A stretch of DNA of 64,000 bases. Origin: Galeruca laticollis (Eukaryota > Arthropoda > Insecta > Coleoptera > Chrysomelidae). Shown here in pieces: positions 32,416 through 43,870 of the stretch. The stretch's first letter is position 1; the number at the start of each line of letters is the position of its first letter. Location: positions 48,166,951 to 48,230,950 of the forward strand of contig OY998178.1 in assembly GCA_963921935.1 (NCBI GenBank), read 5' to 3'. The notes beneath the pieces are model-generated. The model searched no databases. It was given only the letters and a program-made list of their open reading frames with translations, and was not told where the DNA came from. The position numbers and the translations under genes were made by a program.

Positions 32416-33355
32416 CTGCCTACATAGAAGAAACTAATAGTGTTGTTTCACCACTGCGATAATATTTAATTGAATTTACCTCTTCCGAAAATAAAACGTC
32501 AAGTGGAATATTGTCCAAATTCTCCATAGTTGCACTCAATGACAGCCCACTAATTTGTAGTGATTTGGTACCATCTTGGCAATGAACAGCTGCTGCCTAC
32601 AAGAAAAAACATTAATAGCATTGTTTTAACACATCGATATTATTTAGTTTAACTCACATGTTGCAGCGATAAAACATCAGGTGACATATTTTCCAAATTC
32701 TCCATAGTTGCACTCATTGCCGACCCACTAATTTGTAATGATTTGGTACTATCTTGTACATGAACAGCTGCTGCCTACAACAAAAACGTTAATAGTATTG
32801 TTTTAACACAGCGAGTTCAACTCACTTGTTCCGGCAATGAAATATTAGGTGGAATATTTTCCAGATTCTCTATAGTTGCACTCATTGCCCTTCCATGGTC
32901 TAGTATATTGGGATTTTGATCAATCGAATTACTATTTGGATGCAATGCTATCATTACCAATTTTCGAGATCTGGTGCTCATTTTAAAAAATATTGAATTG
33001 ATATACAAAAGTTGAATAAAATAGTGACTAATGTATAAATGAACCATTTACTTTTATTAAGTTTTCAGTAACGTATTATATAATTATTAGCGAATAAGTT
33101 TCCGAGTATATATATAATCAAATGTATTTTCAATTGTGAAATGACATATTCAGTAAAATAAACACAAACATTGTACTGGTATTTGATATAATAATGACGT
33201 AAATCTTAATACGTTTTGTCATACATAGACTGTTTTCTAGTTAGGTCAGAAAATGACTTAAAATAACATGTTTGTATGAAAGTTTTTTTTTATGATAAAC
33301 TGACTGAATTTCTAATGAGTCTGTTCAAAAGAAAATAATATAGTAACCACTTACC
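32234..33355 (-). CDS. Spliced gene with tandemly duplicated 117-bp exons, unknown function
   Basis: A minus-strand model of four coding exons fits exactly: 32981-32826 (52 codons, ATG at 32981), 32774-32658 (39 codons), 32596-32480 (39 codons) and 32419-32234 (61 codons plus TAG), giving 191 residues. All junctions are phase 0, with donors GTGAGT, GTGAGT and GTAAAT and acceptors ending TAG. Introns are only 51, 61 and 60 bp. Exons 2 and 3, and the start of exon 4, are copies of one unit with the pattern A-A-V-x-x-x-Q-D-x-T-K-S-L-Q-I-S. The end of exon 1 shares SATIENLENIPP with the ends of exons 2 and 3. A non-coding 5' exon may end at 33355 (AGGAAG then GTAAGT). The start of exon 1 is basic (MSTRSRKLV); exon 4 is arginine-rich and then serine-rich. 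I do not recognise the family. In-frame codons after the TAG continue with further stops, so recent decay or an alternative end is possible. Confidence 0.6.
32420..32825 (-). repeat. Tandem 177/178-bp exon-intron duplications
   Basis: The acceptor-exon-donor unit starts at 32774, 32596 and 32419, a period of 178 and 177 bp. Both exon and intron are copied, so the gene grew by tandem duplication of a genomic segment. Because each exon is 117 bp and phase 0, adding units keeps the frame. Confidence 0.8.
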
Positions 33356-33359
33356 TTCC

Positions 33360-33735
33360 TTTCAATCAAATAAAGCCTAAAAGTCGAATCGTCCAGACTT
33401 ATCTAAATCACTAATGAAACAAAACTAATTGAGTATTTTTCTGACGTGAGTGAGCGCGAAGGGAGGACAGTGTAAGAGAGACGTAAATATCATTGCGCGT
33501 ACATTGTGCGCAAAGAAAAAGTCGAATTTAGACGGATCGGTAGGTGGCACTCGTTAGAGCCGTTTTATGATTAAAACCAAAATTCAAGATTTTCGGGTTA
33601 GGTCACTTTATTACTGAGGCAGCGATGTGTATAGGCAATTCAGCTTCCTGAAAAGCAAATGGTGCTGTTGATATATTCTAGTGAGGCCAGAAAATATGTG
33701 ACCAGCTTCGTTTTTGTCAAGTCAGTTCTCATTGT
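33360..33735. promoter_or_regulatory. Possible 5' region of the exon-repeat gene
   Basis: Upstream of the putative first exon, the stretch 33440-33560 is less AT-rich than its surroundings and carries several CG dinucleotides (GTGAGCGCGAAGGGAGG and GCGCGTACATTGTGCGC). It could hold a promoter, but no TATA or initiator was identified with confidence. Confidence 0.25.
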
Positions 33736-33739
33736 AAGA

Positions 33740-34860
33740 ATGGTCTTCTTTTTCTTTCTCTAAAGCCCTTATGCCGTTCAGCGTCGGGTTAGCCCTTCTT
33801 TACCCATTCCTTCCAGTCACTTTAGTCTCTGGCTAGTCCTCTCATATCATCTATTGATTTCCCTATTTTCTCTCCGATTTCCTGTATCCTCCTTATCCAT
33901 GTTATCCTTGGTCTCCCTTCCTTTATTTTCCTATCTCTTCCTGCCTATGTAACTACTTTGACTAATCTGTTCTCGTTCATTGTTACAATGTCTCCATATC
34001 AGTTCAATTGCTTGTTTCCAATATTTGTTAAAATTTATTCCTGTTTCAGTTGGTCTTTGATTTCTGCATTTCTGCGTCGGTCATACTTGGTAACTCCTGT
34101 GATCTTTCGCAAATATTTCATTTCCAATGCATTTATCGAATATTCGTGCTTTTGTAGAGTGACCCACGTCTCACTTCCAAAAGTAGTTATGCAGTTATAA
34201 ACTCTTAATTTTGTTTTGTCGTCGATTTCCTTCTTCCCCATTGCGGATTTATTAATACTATCATATATCCTACCGACATTTCTCAATTTATTATTTTCAA
34301 CTGCATCCATCTCTCCGTCATCTGTGAAGATGTCTCCCATGTATTCAAATCTTGTAACTTATTCGATTTGTTTCCCGTCGAGTCTTTCCTCTATCTTCTT
34401 CTTTCTGGTTAGTAATCATATATTTTGTTGTCTACGTATCGATTTTCATTCTTATTTTTAGTATTTCCTTCTGCCATATATTTGCTAAACTTTGCATTTT
34501 ACGTTCGTGTCCGCTATTAGGAGTATATCATCTGCATATAAAAGAGAGTCTATTTTGATTGGGCCTAGATTTCGATATCCTATAGCCAAGCTATTTTTCT
34601 TAGTCTGATTTCGTGTACTCTTTATTAGTGAGTCCATTATAATCATTAAGAGTAATGGACTTCCTTTTTCCATGTTGAACGGTTCAGATCTTTTGCCACT
34701 TATTGAATTTGTGACATCACTTCATTCAATAAATCGTGACAAATGCTGCAAGGCTGCCTTTAAGTCTAGCATATGAACAGTAAATGGAGTTGTTCGCCTG
34801 TTTGGAACTTTCCTTCAACTATCTGCCTTATCATGTGTTAAAAGATTTTCTTTCCTTTGC
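33740..34860 (-). pseudogene. RTE-like LINE reverse transcriptase relic
   Basis: From high to low coordinates the minus strand reads weak RT finger motifs near 34860-34750. GSPLLLMIIMDSLIKS (motif B) and IDSLLYADDILLIAD (intact Y-A-D-D core) follow near 34670-34510, then FEYMGDIFTDDGEMD. An LRVYNCITTFGSETW block near 34210 is the usual end of the thumb, followed by EMKYLRKITGV and a basic C-terminus with RPRITWIRRIQEI near 33900. Two or three frame changes and several stops are present. The endonuclease is missing. It belongs to the large insect class of AP-endonuclease LINEs without RNase H. Confidence 0.75.
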
Positions 34861-34869
34861 CCTTTTAAC

Positions 34870-35890
34870 GAGAGATTGTTTCATTTATTCATTCCTGCTC
34901 ACAGTATCAGCTAAAATGTGAAGTACACCACAGTAAGCCAACACAAAACCGGCTATAATAAAGCAATCATATTACAAGTGTTGTCCCTATTTTTATCTTC
35001 ATGAGCTGTATGAATTGAATAATTACGCTGTGATGAAAATTGCATATTTCTATCTGGTATTAATATTCAAAAAATATGTACTTATTTCGAAATCTTTATA
35101 TAGCGATGAGTATCTACTATGAACTTTGTACAGATTTAAAAGTTTGCGCATAAATAGATGGGATTATAAAAGTCATTTTTTATTTGTTTTCTTTATCAAT
35201 ATTGTATTGAAACATTCCGAACAGAAGAGTACTAGCTGCTCGTAAAAAAACACACACATTGTTTCATCATATGAGTACCTAATTTGCATCGAAGGCATAC
35301 GTATTCAATAACAACTAAAGATGTTATAATGGGTAGAGCTATAATTTAAAACGATTTTTCCTTCGGAACGATATTACATGTTCTACGTTACATCGAGTAT
35401 CGGAACACAAAGATGTATTATATGAATTTTTCGATATAGCTAATTGATTTTAATGTTTAGTTTTCTTAGGTAAGACATCACAGAGTTGCGACAGAATAAT
35501 AATATTATATAAATATTTGTAGAGAACGACAGTCTAATGTGTTAACAGATAATAAAAACAAGGTTTGTTGAAGTAGGTAATATTTACAGAATAACAATGT
35601 TTATTTGCATTTTGCATACTTGATTGAGTTATTTTCCAATGTTCTTTATATTTGTATTATAGAGCCATATTAAATCATTTGGAACTAGTTGCAATCCTAA
35701 CCTTTTTTTCAAATCCTCACATATATATTTCTAATTAAATCATGTGGGAAGCAGGAACTGTAAAATGAGAACGAACGAAATATGGCAAAGAATAGACGTC
35801 AAATACTCTATGACAAGAGCGCTAGAAAATAGGTCAATAAAATGGTTTTTTTAGGTTTAAAATACTATTTATTCAAATTATTTTGTTCCC
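34870..35890. other. Unassigned AT-rich stretch
   Basis: No gene, repeat or structure recognised. Confidence 0.4.
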
Positions 35891-36209
35891 TGTTTACAGT
35901 TAGTCTGAATGATTACATAAAAAATAAATGTTATGCCGATGGAATGTCGATCCTCGGACTTTCTGCGTTCTTCCTGGAGTGTAATTGGCTCCTTGCGTCC
36001 ACGGCATTATACATATGTTATGGTTAATTCTATAACTTTGTCCCCGGCATATAATATTGGCTCCTCGAATCTTTCGGCTGGGTTATCAATGCAAAAACAG
36101 GTGAAAAATAGGGTCTCAATGCTTAATAGGAGCTTTAGTCATGGAGAAGACAGCATGGCAGACGTTGCTTTTGGTTTTATTTTATTGTTTAAAAATTAGG
36201 GGTGGTTCA

Positions 36210-38260
36210 GTTCATTTTGTGAGACTGGGCTGAATTTACTCTTGGTTTGAGATGTATGGGTTTGGGATTTAGCAACCAAGTTATGTAATTAACAAAGCTT
36301 GCAGCTTCGGTTTTCTTCTGTGCATTTCGAAGATTTTCAGGCAAACAGCAGTTGTAATAGTTTATTGATATTTTTGTTATGCAATCTTTCATATTGGGTA
36401 TGCCGGTTTTGTCAAGTAACCATGAGATTTGTGGGAGTTTGGGATAACGTGTTGGATATTTAATTGCCATCAATGTTTTGCACCAATTGCAGGGAGTGAA
36501 AGTTGTCTTTGTTTCATGTAAGGTAAATGATGTTAAAATGGGTCTTATTATTTCTTTATGAATGATTAGTTTGATTTCAGTGTGAGTTTACTGTGTCTGT
36601 ATATTAATTGGATAACTGACTCATTTCAATTTTTTTTCGTACTTGTGTGCATTTGCGTTATTGTTTACATGCATTGTGTATCCTAGATATCTTATTCCTG
36701 ATTTCACCAACCATTTCTTAGTGTTAGGTAATACCCAAATCGGATTTTGGAATTGCTAAATGCAATTTACGATTCACCTCGCGTTAAGATACACCTAAGT
36801 ATGATAGGAATTACCTAATGTTATCACTCTTAGGTATTAATTAAAGCGTGGTGAAACATAAATTGGATTTAGCAATTCCAAATTATGATTTAGGTATTAC
36901 CTAGAAAATGGTTAGTGAAATCGGGCATTAGAGTATTACTAGGGGTAATACTATGGCCGCCTATGCAAAGCTGTGATTGCCATAAGCTGTTTTTAGGGGT
37001 TATTCTTCTGAGTCATAAATACTCTGTTTTGAAGACATTTATGTTTAGTTTTTGATTGTTAAAGTAAGGTATGGTTTTATTTGATTATGTGAGTTTGATT
37101 GTTTTTGAGAGCGTGATCCGGATTCTTTGCCGATGCTACAAAACAAGTGTCATCGGTATACCTACATGGCGTTTAATATTTTTGGGGAAGTTGGGAGGTC
37201 ATGAATGAATATTGAGGAAAGTAAAGGTTATAATACTCATCCATACGGGACCCGGGCCTGGATGAAGAATGGTCTTGCAATGTTTTCGCTTATTTTTGAG
37301 TATTTTTTTCTATTTAATAAATAAGAATTCAAGATTTTGATTAAGTAATCAGGTATTTTTAGTATTGTCAGTTTATGTAATAGACCTTCGAGTCATAAGG
37401 TGTCAAAAGTTTTTTCTTTGTCGTTAGCGACCATAATGGCTTTGTTTTGTTCCCGAAAGCCTTATCTGATGTAGTTTGGAACATGTTTAAGCAATTGTGG
37501 TAAGATCACGTCTTAAACCGAATTATATTGTTTTTATCCATAAATGCTTGTAGCCATTTCAGTATTATTTTGTGTACCACCTTTGCCATTTTAGTCAACA
37601 ATGATAAAGGCCGGTAGCTATCGACATAACAGGGTTTTCTGTTTGCTGATGAGAATGATATTGGTAACTTTGAGCATATCGGGGGAGTAGCCAGTTTTAA
37701 TTATACAGTTTGTGATGTGAGTTAGATGCACAAGTGCTTTTTTGGTAAATTTTTAAGAAAAATATTTGGAATGCCGTTAATTATTGTGTGTCCGTTGTGG
37801 TCAATATTTGTAATTTCTCTGCGCTGATTTTTGCAGTATCTAGTGAGTTTCCATAGAGAATCATCTTCAGGTTTAAGTTTGTTTAGGACAGTTGACCAAT
37901 TGTGATTATATATTCATTAACGAAAGTGTTTATTGTATTTTGATAGTGTTATAATAATGTTCTATTATTATCATGTGTAGATTGTTGCCATCTTTTCCTT
38001 ATTTTGTTTTTATCATTTATTAATTTGGTGATGTAATCAGAAGGGGTATCGTGAAACTGTATTCTGTGTTTTAGGGTACTTGAAAGGTTTCTTGCTGTGT
38101 GGTAGTGTTTCTATTATTTTTGTCTGTGATCATATGTGTTTCTTATGGAATTTTGTGTAGTGTGGGAGTTTTCGGTCGATAAGCAAGGGGATCATGATCG
38201 GAGTTTAGGTCAGTGAGGGTTTTTATTTCAGTTTATCACCCCCCTAGGTATCTCAAGAAA
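36210..38260 (-). pseudogene. LINE RT relic (J3)
   Basis: The minus strand gives TGYSPDMLKVTNIILI near 37700, the entry block also seen in J2, and then in other frames NFPKNIKRH and YTDDTCFVASAKNPDHALKN near 37180. The last is the catalytic Y-x-D-D core with Thr at the second position. Near 36990 a QSQL-like block parallels J1, and the MITE interrupts the K-Y-L-G region. The C-terminal end reads MAIKYPTRYPKLPQISWLLD and CITKISINYYNCCLPENLR (36473-36310), aligning with J1 at 5340-5210. Stops are frequent. Confidence 0.75.
36695..36927. mobile_element. Harbinger/Tourist-type MITE with TTA target duplication
   Basis: A 233-bp non-coding insert has long terminal inverted repeats: left TTCCTGATTTCACCAACCAT, and right end as reverse complement TGCCCGATTTCACTAACCAT. 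The similarity extends inward through GGTAATACC and GGAATTGCTAAAT for about 80 bp. TTA flanks it on both sides (36692-36694 and 36928-36930), the 3-bp target typical of PIF/Harbinger transposases. Without it the LINE RT reads on (CTAGATATCTTAGAGTATT). It must depend on a transposase elsewhere, as none is in the window. Confidence 0.85.
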
Positions 38261-38279
38261 TGATATGTATTTTCGTTAG

Positions 38280-39230
38280 AGTAGGAGTGGGTAAATATAA
38301 AGTTGCAAGAATGCTTTACAGTGTAAAAGTAATTCTTCAATATCACAAATTGTCTCTTAATGTGATGTGATTAACAAAAATAATTTACCCCAAATGGTAC
38401 TAGTTGGTGTCCAACGAGTAGGTATAAGCAATCTTATGTGATATATTACTAATATTAAATGTAGGTGTGTCAAGTTTGTGGAATCCTCAAGGTCTGTAAT
38501 TATTTGGTGAGATCTGAGTTGATTGCCTAGTTCTCGTCCAATAAAGGCTGGAATTGCTGCCGAACAATATCAGCGTATTGCCCTGGTGATTCATTGCTGT
38601 ACAGATGGCTGGCCGGTTGGTAGGGATGCAGTTACGAAGTAAACAAAAAGTAACGACGAAAGTAAGAAGAAGGTGAGAACATAAAGACCTAAAACAACAA
38701 AATCCTATGTCACCTACCGTGACCTAGATGGATGATTTTATTAGTTGTATAAATTTTCAAATCCTCTAATGAGAGTGTTTTCATCAGCAAAATACAATTT
38801 AAAACAAAAAAGTGTTTCTTTTCTTTTTAGGTGCTAATCCTAGAAGTCCTAGAATGTTAAGCTCATGCTAAAAAATCACAAACCCAAAAGTCAGAAAAAA
38901 AATTCCCAAAAAAAGAGTTGAAATGTTGGAAGTTGAAATGCCACTCTTAGGAATATTGAATATGTCACCCGACTAACCTTGAAGCGTGCCTAATCAAAGA
39001 CTTATATGTGACATAGAACCAGATTGCATTTTTAGAATTAATGAACATAGTTATAAGGTTCATGGAAATTTGATGACAATTACTACCTATAACCTGTTCT
39101 CATAAACAATACAAACATGAAGGGCATTAACAGAATATACTTTAAATAATCCATATCTTTCTTGATCATTACCAGTTTATGTTTTGAACGTTTTTTTCAA
39201 ATTTATTTATTAAGCCATTAAATCATCTAA
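38280..39230. other. Unassigned insert within LINE J3
   Basis: About 950 bp separates the RT and endonuclease parts of J3 on this side of the PLE fragment. No coding or terminal repeats were recognised. It may be another decayed element. Confidence 0.35.
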
Positions 39231-39234
39231 ATCT

Positions 39235-39727
39235 AGAAGTGCTGCATATTTGTGAAAAGAAACAAGAACTGGATTTCCTTGAAGAGTTTTAAATTAGAAG
39301 ACATTTAAGAAACCCACAATATGAAGTTGTCAATGAACAGTTAAATCTAGGGAGTTCTCCACTAATAAACTGTCTTCTTAAGTGATAATTGTAAAGATCA
39401 GCAGATATAGCACAGTTATACTGATCTTAATTGGAAAAATGATATCCAGGATATCACCATAGGGCTAACAATATCTAAGCTTCAATATTTGTAATATCAC
39501 ATCTTCTTCTTTTTTCTATAAACATATATTAAGCCAATCACAAGTTAGGTCACTTCTTGGTCTAGCCAAAAATAACTACTAAACATCAGGTAGGCATCAA
39601 ATGAAATGTAACTTCTGTCATTCTGACGATGATATTGATTTATCGAAACAATTGTCAATTTTTAAGATTTTTCAACAATTTTTATTATATTGTGGAAGAA
39701 ACAGTGAGTTTCATTTAAAACACTGAT
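39235..39727 (+). mobile_element. 5'-truncated Penelope-like fragment in LINE J3
   Basis: The fragment begins within the GIY-YIG region (LEVLHICEKKQELDFLEEF, matching copy A) and continues through NPQYEVVNEQLNLGSSPL to the stop near 39383. It contains the full 3' untranslated region and ends with the family terminal repeat ...GTGAGTTTCATTTAAAACAC. It is nearly collinear with 28100-28572. No tail, inverted partner or clear target duplication was found, so this is a simple 5' truncation. Confidence 0.85.
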
Positions 39728-39809
39728 ACAATTCTATTTATTTTTATTTTGGCAGGATCTGGTAATTGATTTAACAAATAAATTTAAGGTCTAGTTACTT
39801 TTAACTCGT

Positions 39810-40330
39810 AACAAGTTATGTTATTAATGTTTCTTCCTATGGTTATGTCAATTGCACTTGAGGAGTGGTTTGAGAAAGGGAAGTGTGTCGGGTCGTCAGT
39901 GGTGTATACATCACAGTCCTTATTATCGCAGTACCTAAGGAGAGTATTTCCATTTCGATTTGAGTATTTTGCAGATTTATCTCATTCTGGGTTTTTATAG
40001 TTTGAATCTCCTACAATTAAAACTTTATTTTGGGTATTTGATATGTCAAAATAGTCGGCCTCTTTTAGTATATTGTTAGGGGTGTTGTATGCTCCTACTA
40101 TTTTTACTCTATTTTCTAATAGTTAACGATATGCTCAATCGACTTTTTTTTGTCGCGATAGATTGAAATGTATGCCTTTTTGATTATTAATGCGATACCG
40201 CATGCTCTGACACCACTGGTGTGGTCTTGTCGTAAATGATGATATTTTGGGTTTCTGAAATTTATTGTTTTATTTGGGTTTAGGAGCATCTCTCTAAAAA
40301 GAAGATATGTGGTTTGTGAATGTCGAGAAA
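39810..40330 (-). pseudogene. LINE endonuclease relic (J3)
   Basis: The minus strand reads KIVGAYNTPNNILKEADYFD and then KVLIVGDSNYKNPE, the G-D-x-N-x-x-x-P block of the endonuclease. It continues to LLRYCDNKDCDVYTTDDPTH near 39900. J2 has the equivalent block at 3880-3750. Frames change and stops are present. Confidence 0.7.
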
Positions 40331-40449
40331 ATCTCTCATTAAATGGAGTTTATAGAGTACTCTTTTTATTCAACAGATGATAATTTTGATACTATATCGT
40401 TTTTGATTGCCTGTTTAACACCAATCTGCCTAGATGTCTTAGCTGTCTA

Positions 40450-41500
40450 TACCGGAAACTTCTCAATCTTGCTTCTGACTTTTTTAATTTCTACCAAAAG
40501 ATCAGAAACGGCTCTAGCTAGTTCGTTTAGGTTTACCATTGTGTGGAGTTCTTTACACATTATTTAATTTAGCGAATTTGTTTATATTGATGTTCGTTAT
40601 ATAGTTAGTTTTGTTTTGATGAGGATGAAGAGGTAGGGATGTTTTGCGGAGTTATATGCTGGATGGTTTTGGAGGAAAGGCTGAGAAATTCAGTCTTATT
40701 ATTAGATGTCTATATCCTTGGGCTCGTCCTGGGAATTAGGGCTGGAATGTATTTGGCTGGGGTGAGTTTAGATTTTTGGTTGAGGGATCGTTTTTCTTCG
40801 AGCCAGATTCTTTCTTTTGACGTATTCTGCACATATTTCCGACTTAGCGGGATGGTCTCCGTCGCAGTTGGCGCATCTTGCAGGTTTAATTTTGTCTTTT
40901 GTGCCATTTGGGTGTGGGATGTTGGCCTGTGCATTTCAGACATGTAGGTAACCTTCCAAAGTAAGACGTTGCGTGGCCCCACAGTTTGCAGATGTGACAT
41001 TATTTCATTATCGGTTTACGCTGCCGTCAATGTTCCCATTGTTCTTTTGTTGCACACTAACTCTGACGTGAAGTGTTTTTCATCTCTTCTTTGATGTCGG
41101 TAATCAGGAGTCGTTCTGCCAGGCCACACGGGACAAAATCATATGATTTATCCTCCCTTCTGGAATGAGTGTGAAATTGCACCTTTTATTTTCTTAGGGT
41201 CTGCTTCAGTGTTTCGAAATCATTGACGTCTTTAGTGAGAACTATTGATAAATTGTTAGTATACTTTATTTCGAATGAGTTTTCAATGTCCTCTCTTAGT
41301 TTTTGTATCATTTCACTGTGCGCCGCATCATTTCCGTCTATTACCATCGGGGGACATAATGTTTTCTTCGTTGTCTCTTTGGGATTCACCTTGGCTCATT
41401 TCATGTGTATTCCTCTTCGGAGCTAGAGGCCGAGACATTAAATTTTCTTTAAGTAATTTTCTTCCCGTTTGTTTGTTTGCGGAGCTTCGTCGTCGGATAG
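40450..41500 (-). pseudogene. LINE ORF1 relic (J3)
   Basis: The minus strand reads SIVLTKDVNDFETLKQTLRK (near 41230) and, in a second frame, a VQFHTHS-like PRE domain. The zinc knuckles follow: CHICKLWGHATS, then CLKCTGQHPT and, further on, HPAKSEICAEYVKRK, parallel to J1 and J2. A helical VNLNELARAVSDLL stretch lies near 40520. The order and spacing match the Jockey-type Gag-like protein. Frameshifts separate the blocks. Confidence 0.7.
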
Positions 41501-41516
41501 TGGGAACATTCACCCC

Positions 41517-42505
41517 AATATAATAAAAGTTATTGAAAAGCTGAATATCGAGAACTATACAAAGATGTCAGAACTTCAAATAAATTAGGAAATAAAATAC
41601 CTGTGGCAACTGGGATCAGACAAGGAGACAGCCTAAGCCTAATCTTATTTAACATCATGATGGATGAAATCATGAACAAAGTAAAGCAAGCTGGAAGAGG
41701 ATACGGAATAGGAGGTAAAGTAATTGAAATATTGTGCTATGCTGATGATGCAGTGATCATCTCGGAAGATGAAGATAATCTACAGAGACTCCTGTATAAA
41801 TTCCAACAAATACCAGAAACGTTCAAAATGCAAATATCCATAAAGAAAACAAAATCACTCACAGTATCTAGAGAACCGAGAAGATGTAAACTAGCGATTT
41901 ACGATCAGAGTGTAGAACCAGTGATGTCTTTCAAATATTTAGGGGCAAACATGACAGGTAATAGGAACCTAAAGAATGAAGTGAAAGCCCAAACAACAAA
42001 GGAGTCATTAATATCAGGATACCTAAGAGATTTAATTTAGCGGAAGAAAAATATGAGCACTAGGAGTAAAGTCAGAATATATAAAACTTGCGTCAGACCG
42101 GTCATGTCATACGCTATAGAAACCAGAGTGAGGAACACTACAACTAAACGACTTTTGAGAACAACAGATAGACTCAGGAACAATAAGATCAATAACAGGA
42201 CATACGTTATTTGACCAAGAGAGAAGTGATTAAATAAGAGAAATATGGGAGATCCAGGATGCAGTAAGATGAGCAAGAAACCGAAGAAGGGAATGGAGAG
42301 ACCACGTGTACACAATGCCAAATGATCGGCTGGCAAAAATTGCAAAAGAGAGAAAAACCAAATACATCTCGGCCACCTGAGCGACCATCTATGAGATGGT
42401 ATGAAAGCTGGTCTTCAGCGTCTCAACTACTCTTGGCAAACCATTGATGAAAACACAAGACTCAGTCCTAACGTAAGAAGAAGAAGAAGAAGAAGGAGAG
42501 GAACT
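41517..42505 (+). mobile_element. RTE-type LINE 3' fragment
   Basis: A 5'-truncated plus-strand RTE-like element. Its first 23 or so bases (41517-41539, CAATATAATAAAAGTTATTG) match a PLE end, so the junction was made in or next to a PLE terminal repeat. The RT follows from about 41540, and the element ends in an (AAG)n-like tract, GAAGAAGAAGAAGAAGAAGG, near 42477-42497, a typical RTE-type 3' end. Confidence 0.75.
41600..42440 (+). pseudogene. RTE-type reverse transcriptase C-terminal half
   Basis: The open frame 41603-42040 encodes ATGIRQGDSLSLILFNIMMD (motif B), ILCYADDAVIISEDEDN (intact catalytic core) and IKKTKSLTVSREPRRC. FKYLGANMT follows in the region of the next RT block. After a stop at 42038-42040 the frames shift, but VRIYKTCVRPVMSYAIETR and a basic end with RRWYESWSS-like residues remain visible to about 42440. 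The endonuclease and the RT fingers are missing. Compared with the other LINEs here it is well preserved. Confidence 0.85.
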
Positions 42506-42509
42506 ATGT

Positions 42510-43740
42510 TGGTGCAGTTACCTATCTCACATTTTTGCACAAAAAAATCAGTTTTGTTTGGAATGATCTTGTCTAGTCTATACTGTATGATACTTTTTAG
42601 GTTAGAAAATCCGACTTAGAGTTAACTCGTGCCTAATCCTCCATTTCTGGGTGATGACAAATAATTCTTGATTTAAAAAATAAACAAGTGATTAAGAAAA
42701 AGGTAGGGTAATCAGGGATTAAACCACAATTATACAATCGTTGCCAACGTTCATTAAAAGATAACCGATATTTTGGTAGAAATAAGTGTTTTAGTATATA
42801 AATTTCCTTTAACTTTTGTATATTTACTATAACTGGAAATCTTGTTATTTCTTCTCAACAGTTTATTATTCCATATACTCAGCTCTTTTCACATTTTTCC
42901 TTCTTTATAGCATTTAATTTAGTTTTTCTCAACCGTCTCAAATGTGAAACTTTTATTAGCTATTTTCTTCGAACAAGTAGTTGTTTTTGTAACCCTGAAT
43001 ATACTGCTAATTGCTCGAGTAATTAACAAAACACATTCCTAAAACATGTCAATAATTCCGAGAGCATTTTTATTGTTAAAGATAAAATCTAATGTAACGA
43101 TTTTTTTCTAGTATTGTAGATCTTTCATGTTCGCCGACAGACTCTAATATTATTCTTTTCATTAACACTTTGGATTTAACCAAAGAACGCGATCACTCTT
43201 ATGTGTGTTTTGTACACACAGCGGCAAGTAACCTCAAAAACGCGTGTCGGCTTCATTTATAAATACGCTTTTCAAATGGTTTCTCGCTTTGGTTCACGTA
43301 CATCTGCCACAACCAAAACCATCAGCCACAGTGGCGTGAGATAGTATTTATTGGTAGAATAAAATCCACATTGAAAAGAATTAAAAGTGGCATTTATTTT
43401 TCTAGTCGTCACAATATTAGGTCTTCGAATATGGAAATAAATATACAAAAAAATTATAGGATTTTAAAAATTTATATTCAAAAATAGTTGGAACGTACTG
43501 GAATTCTGTTATTTTTCATATTTTGTAATACTGAATGATTCCAAAACGAATTTTTAAGTCTTTTTTTATGAACATATGCTGTTACTCATACAGTGCTTTC
43601 GAAAAGTAACGAATAAATTCATTATTTCTGGCACGTCGATTTGGTTTTAAAAAATGGCACTTTTGGATATACGACCCATATTTGTGACGTGATCCTTATT
43701 CGAGATATGGCGTCATCGATAAATTTTTGAAATGGCGACA
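42510..43740. other. Unassigned AT-rich stretch
   Basis: No supported gene. A slightly GC-richer patch lies near 43190-43260. Confidence 0.4.
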
Positions 43741-43754
43741 ATCAATTTCAACCA

Positions 43755-43870
43755 TGTCAATTGGAAGAGCGTGTCATTTTACGTACACATTGTCAGATTG
43801 TCAAACATTATGGTGGTCGGACAGCCGAATTGCAACGCGAATTTACTTCCCGGCCAGGGAAAAAGTGAAC
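43755..43870 (+). pseudogene. Mariner-group transposase N-terminal fragment
   Basis: The plus strand reads LEERVILRTHCQIVKHYGGR and then ELQREFTSRPG, resembling the first helix-turn-helix of mariner-group transposases (usual form Q-R-x-x-L-V/I ... A-x-R-x-F). The protein is cut at about 43865. It does not connect to the minus-strand relic at 44.6-45.6 kb. Confidence 0.5.

Larger units (their letters stand above)
35900..41500 (-). mobile_element. Jockey-like LINE, copy J3 (longest copy, interrupted)
   Basis: From high to low coordinates: ORF1 (about 41500-40450), endonuclease (about 40330-39810), a foreign stretch of about 1.5 kb that includes a PLE fragment (39235-39727), RT (about 38260-36210), and a 3' untranslated region to about 35900. 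A Harbinger-type MITE (36695-36927) lies in the RT. The family is the same as J1 and J2, shown by matching ORF1, endonuclease, RT and 3' blocks. This copy retains all domains but in broken frames. Confidence 0.75.
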
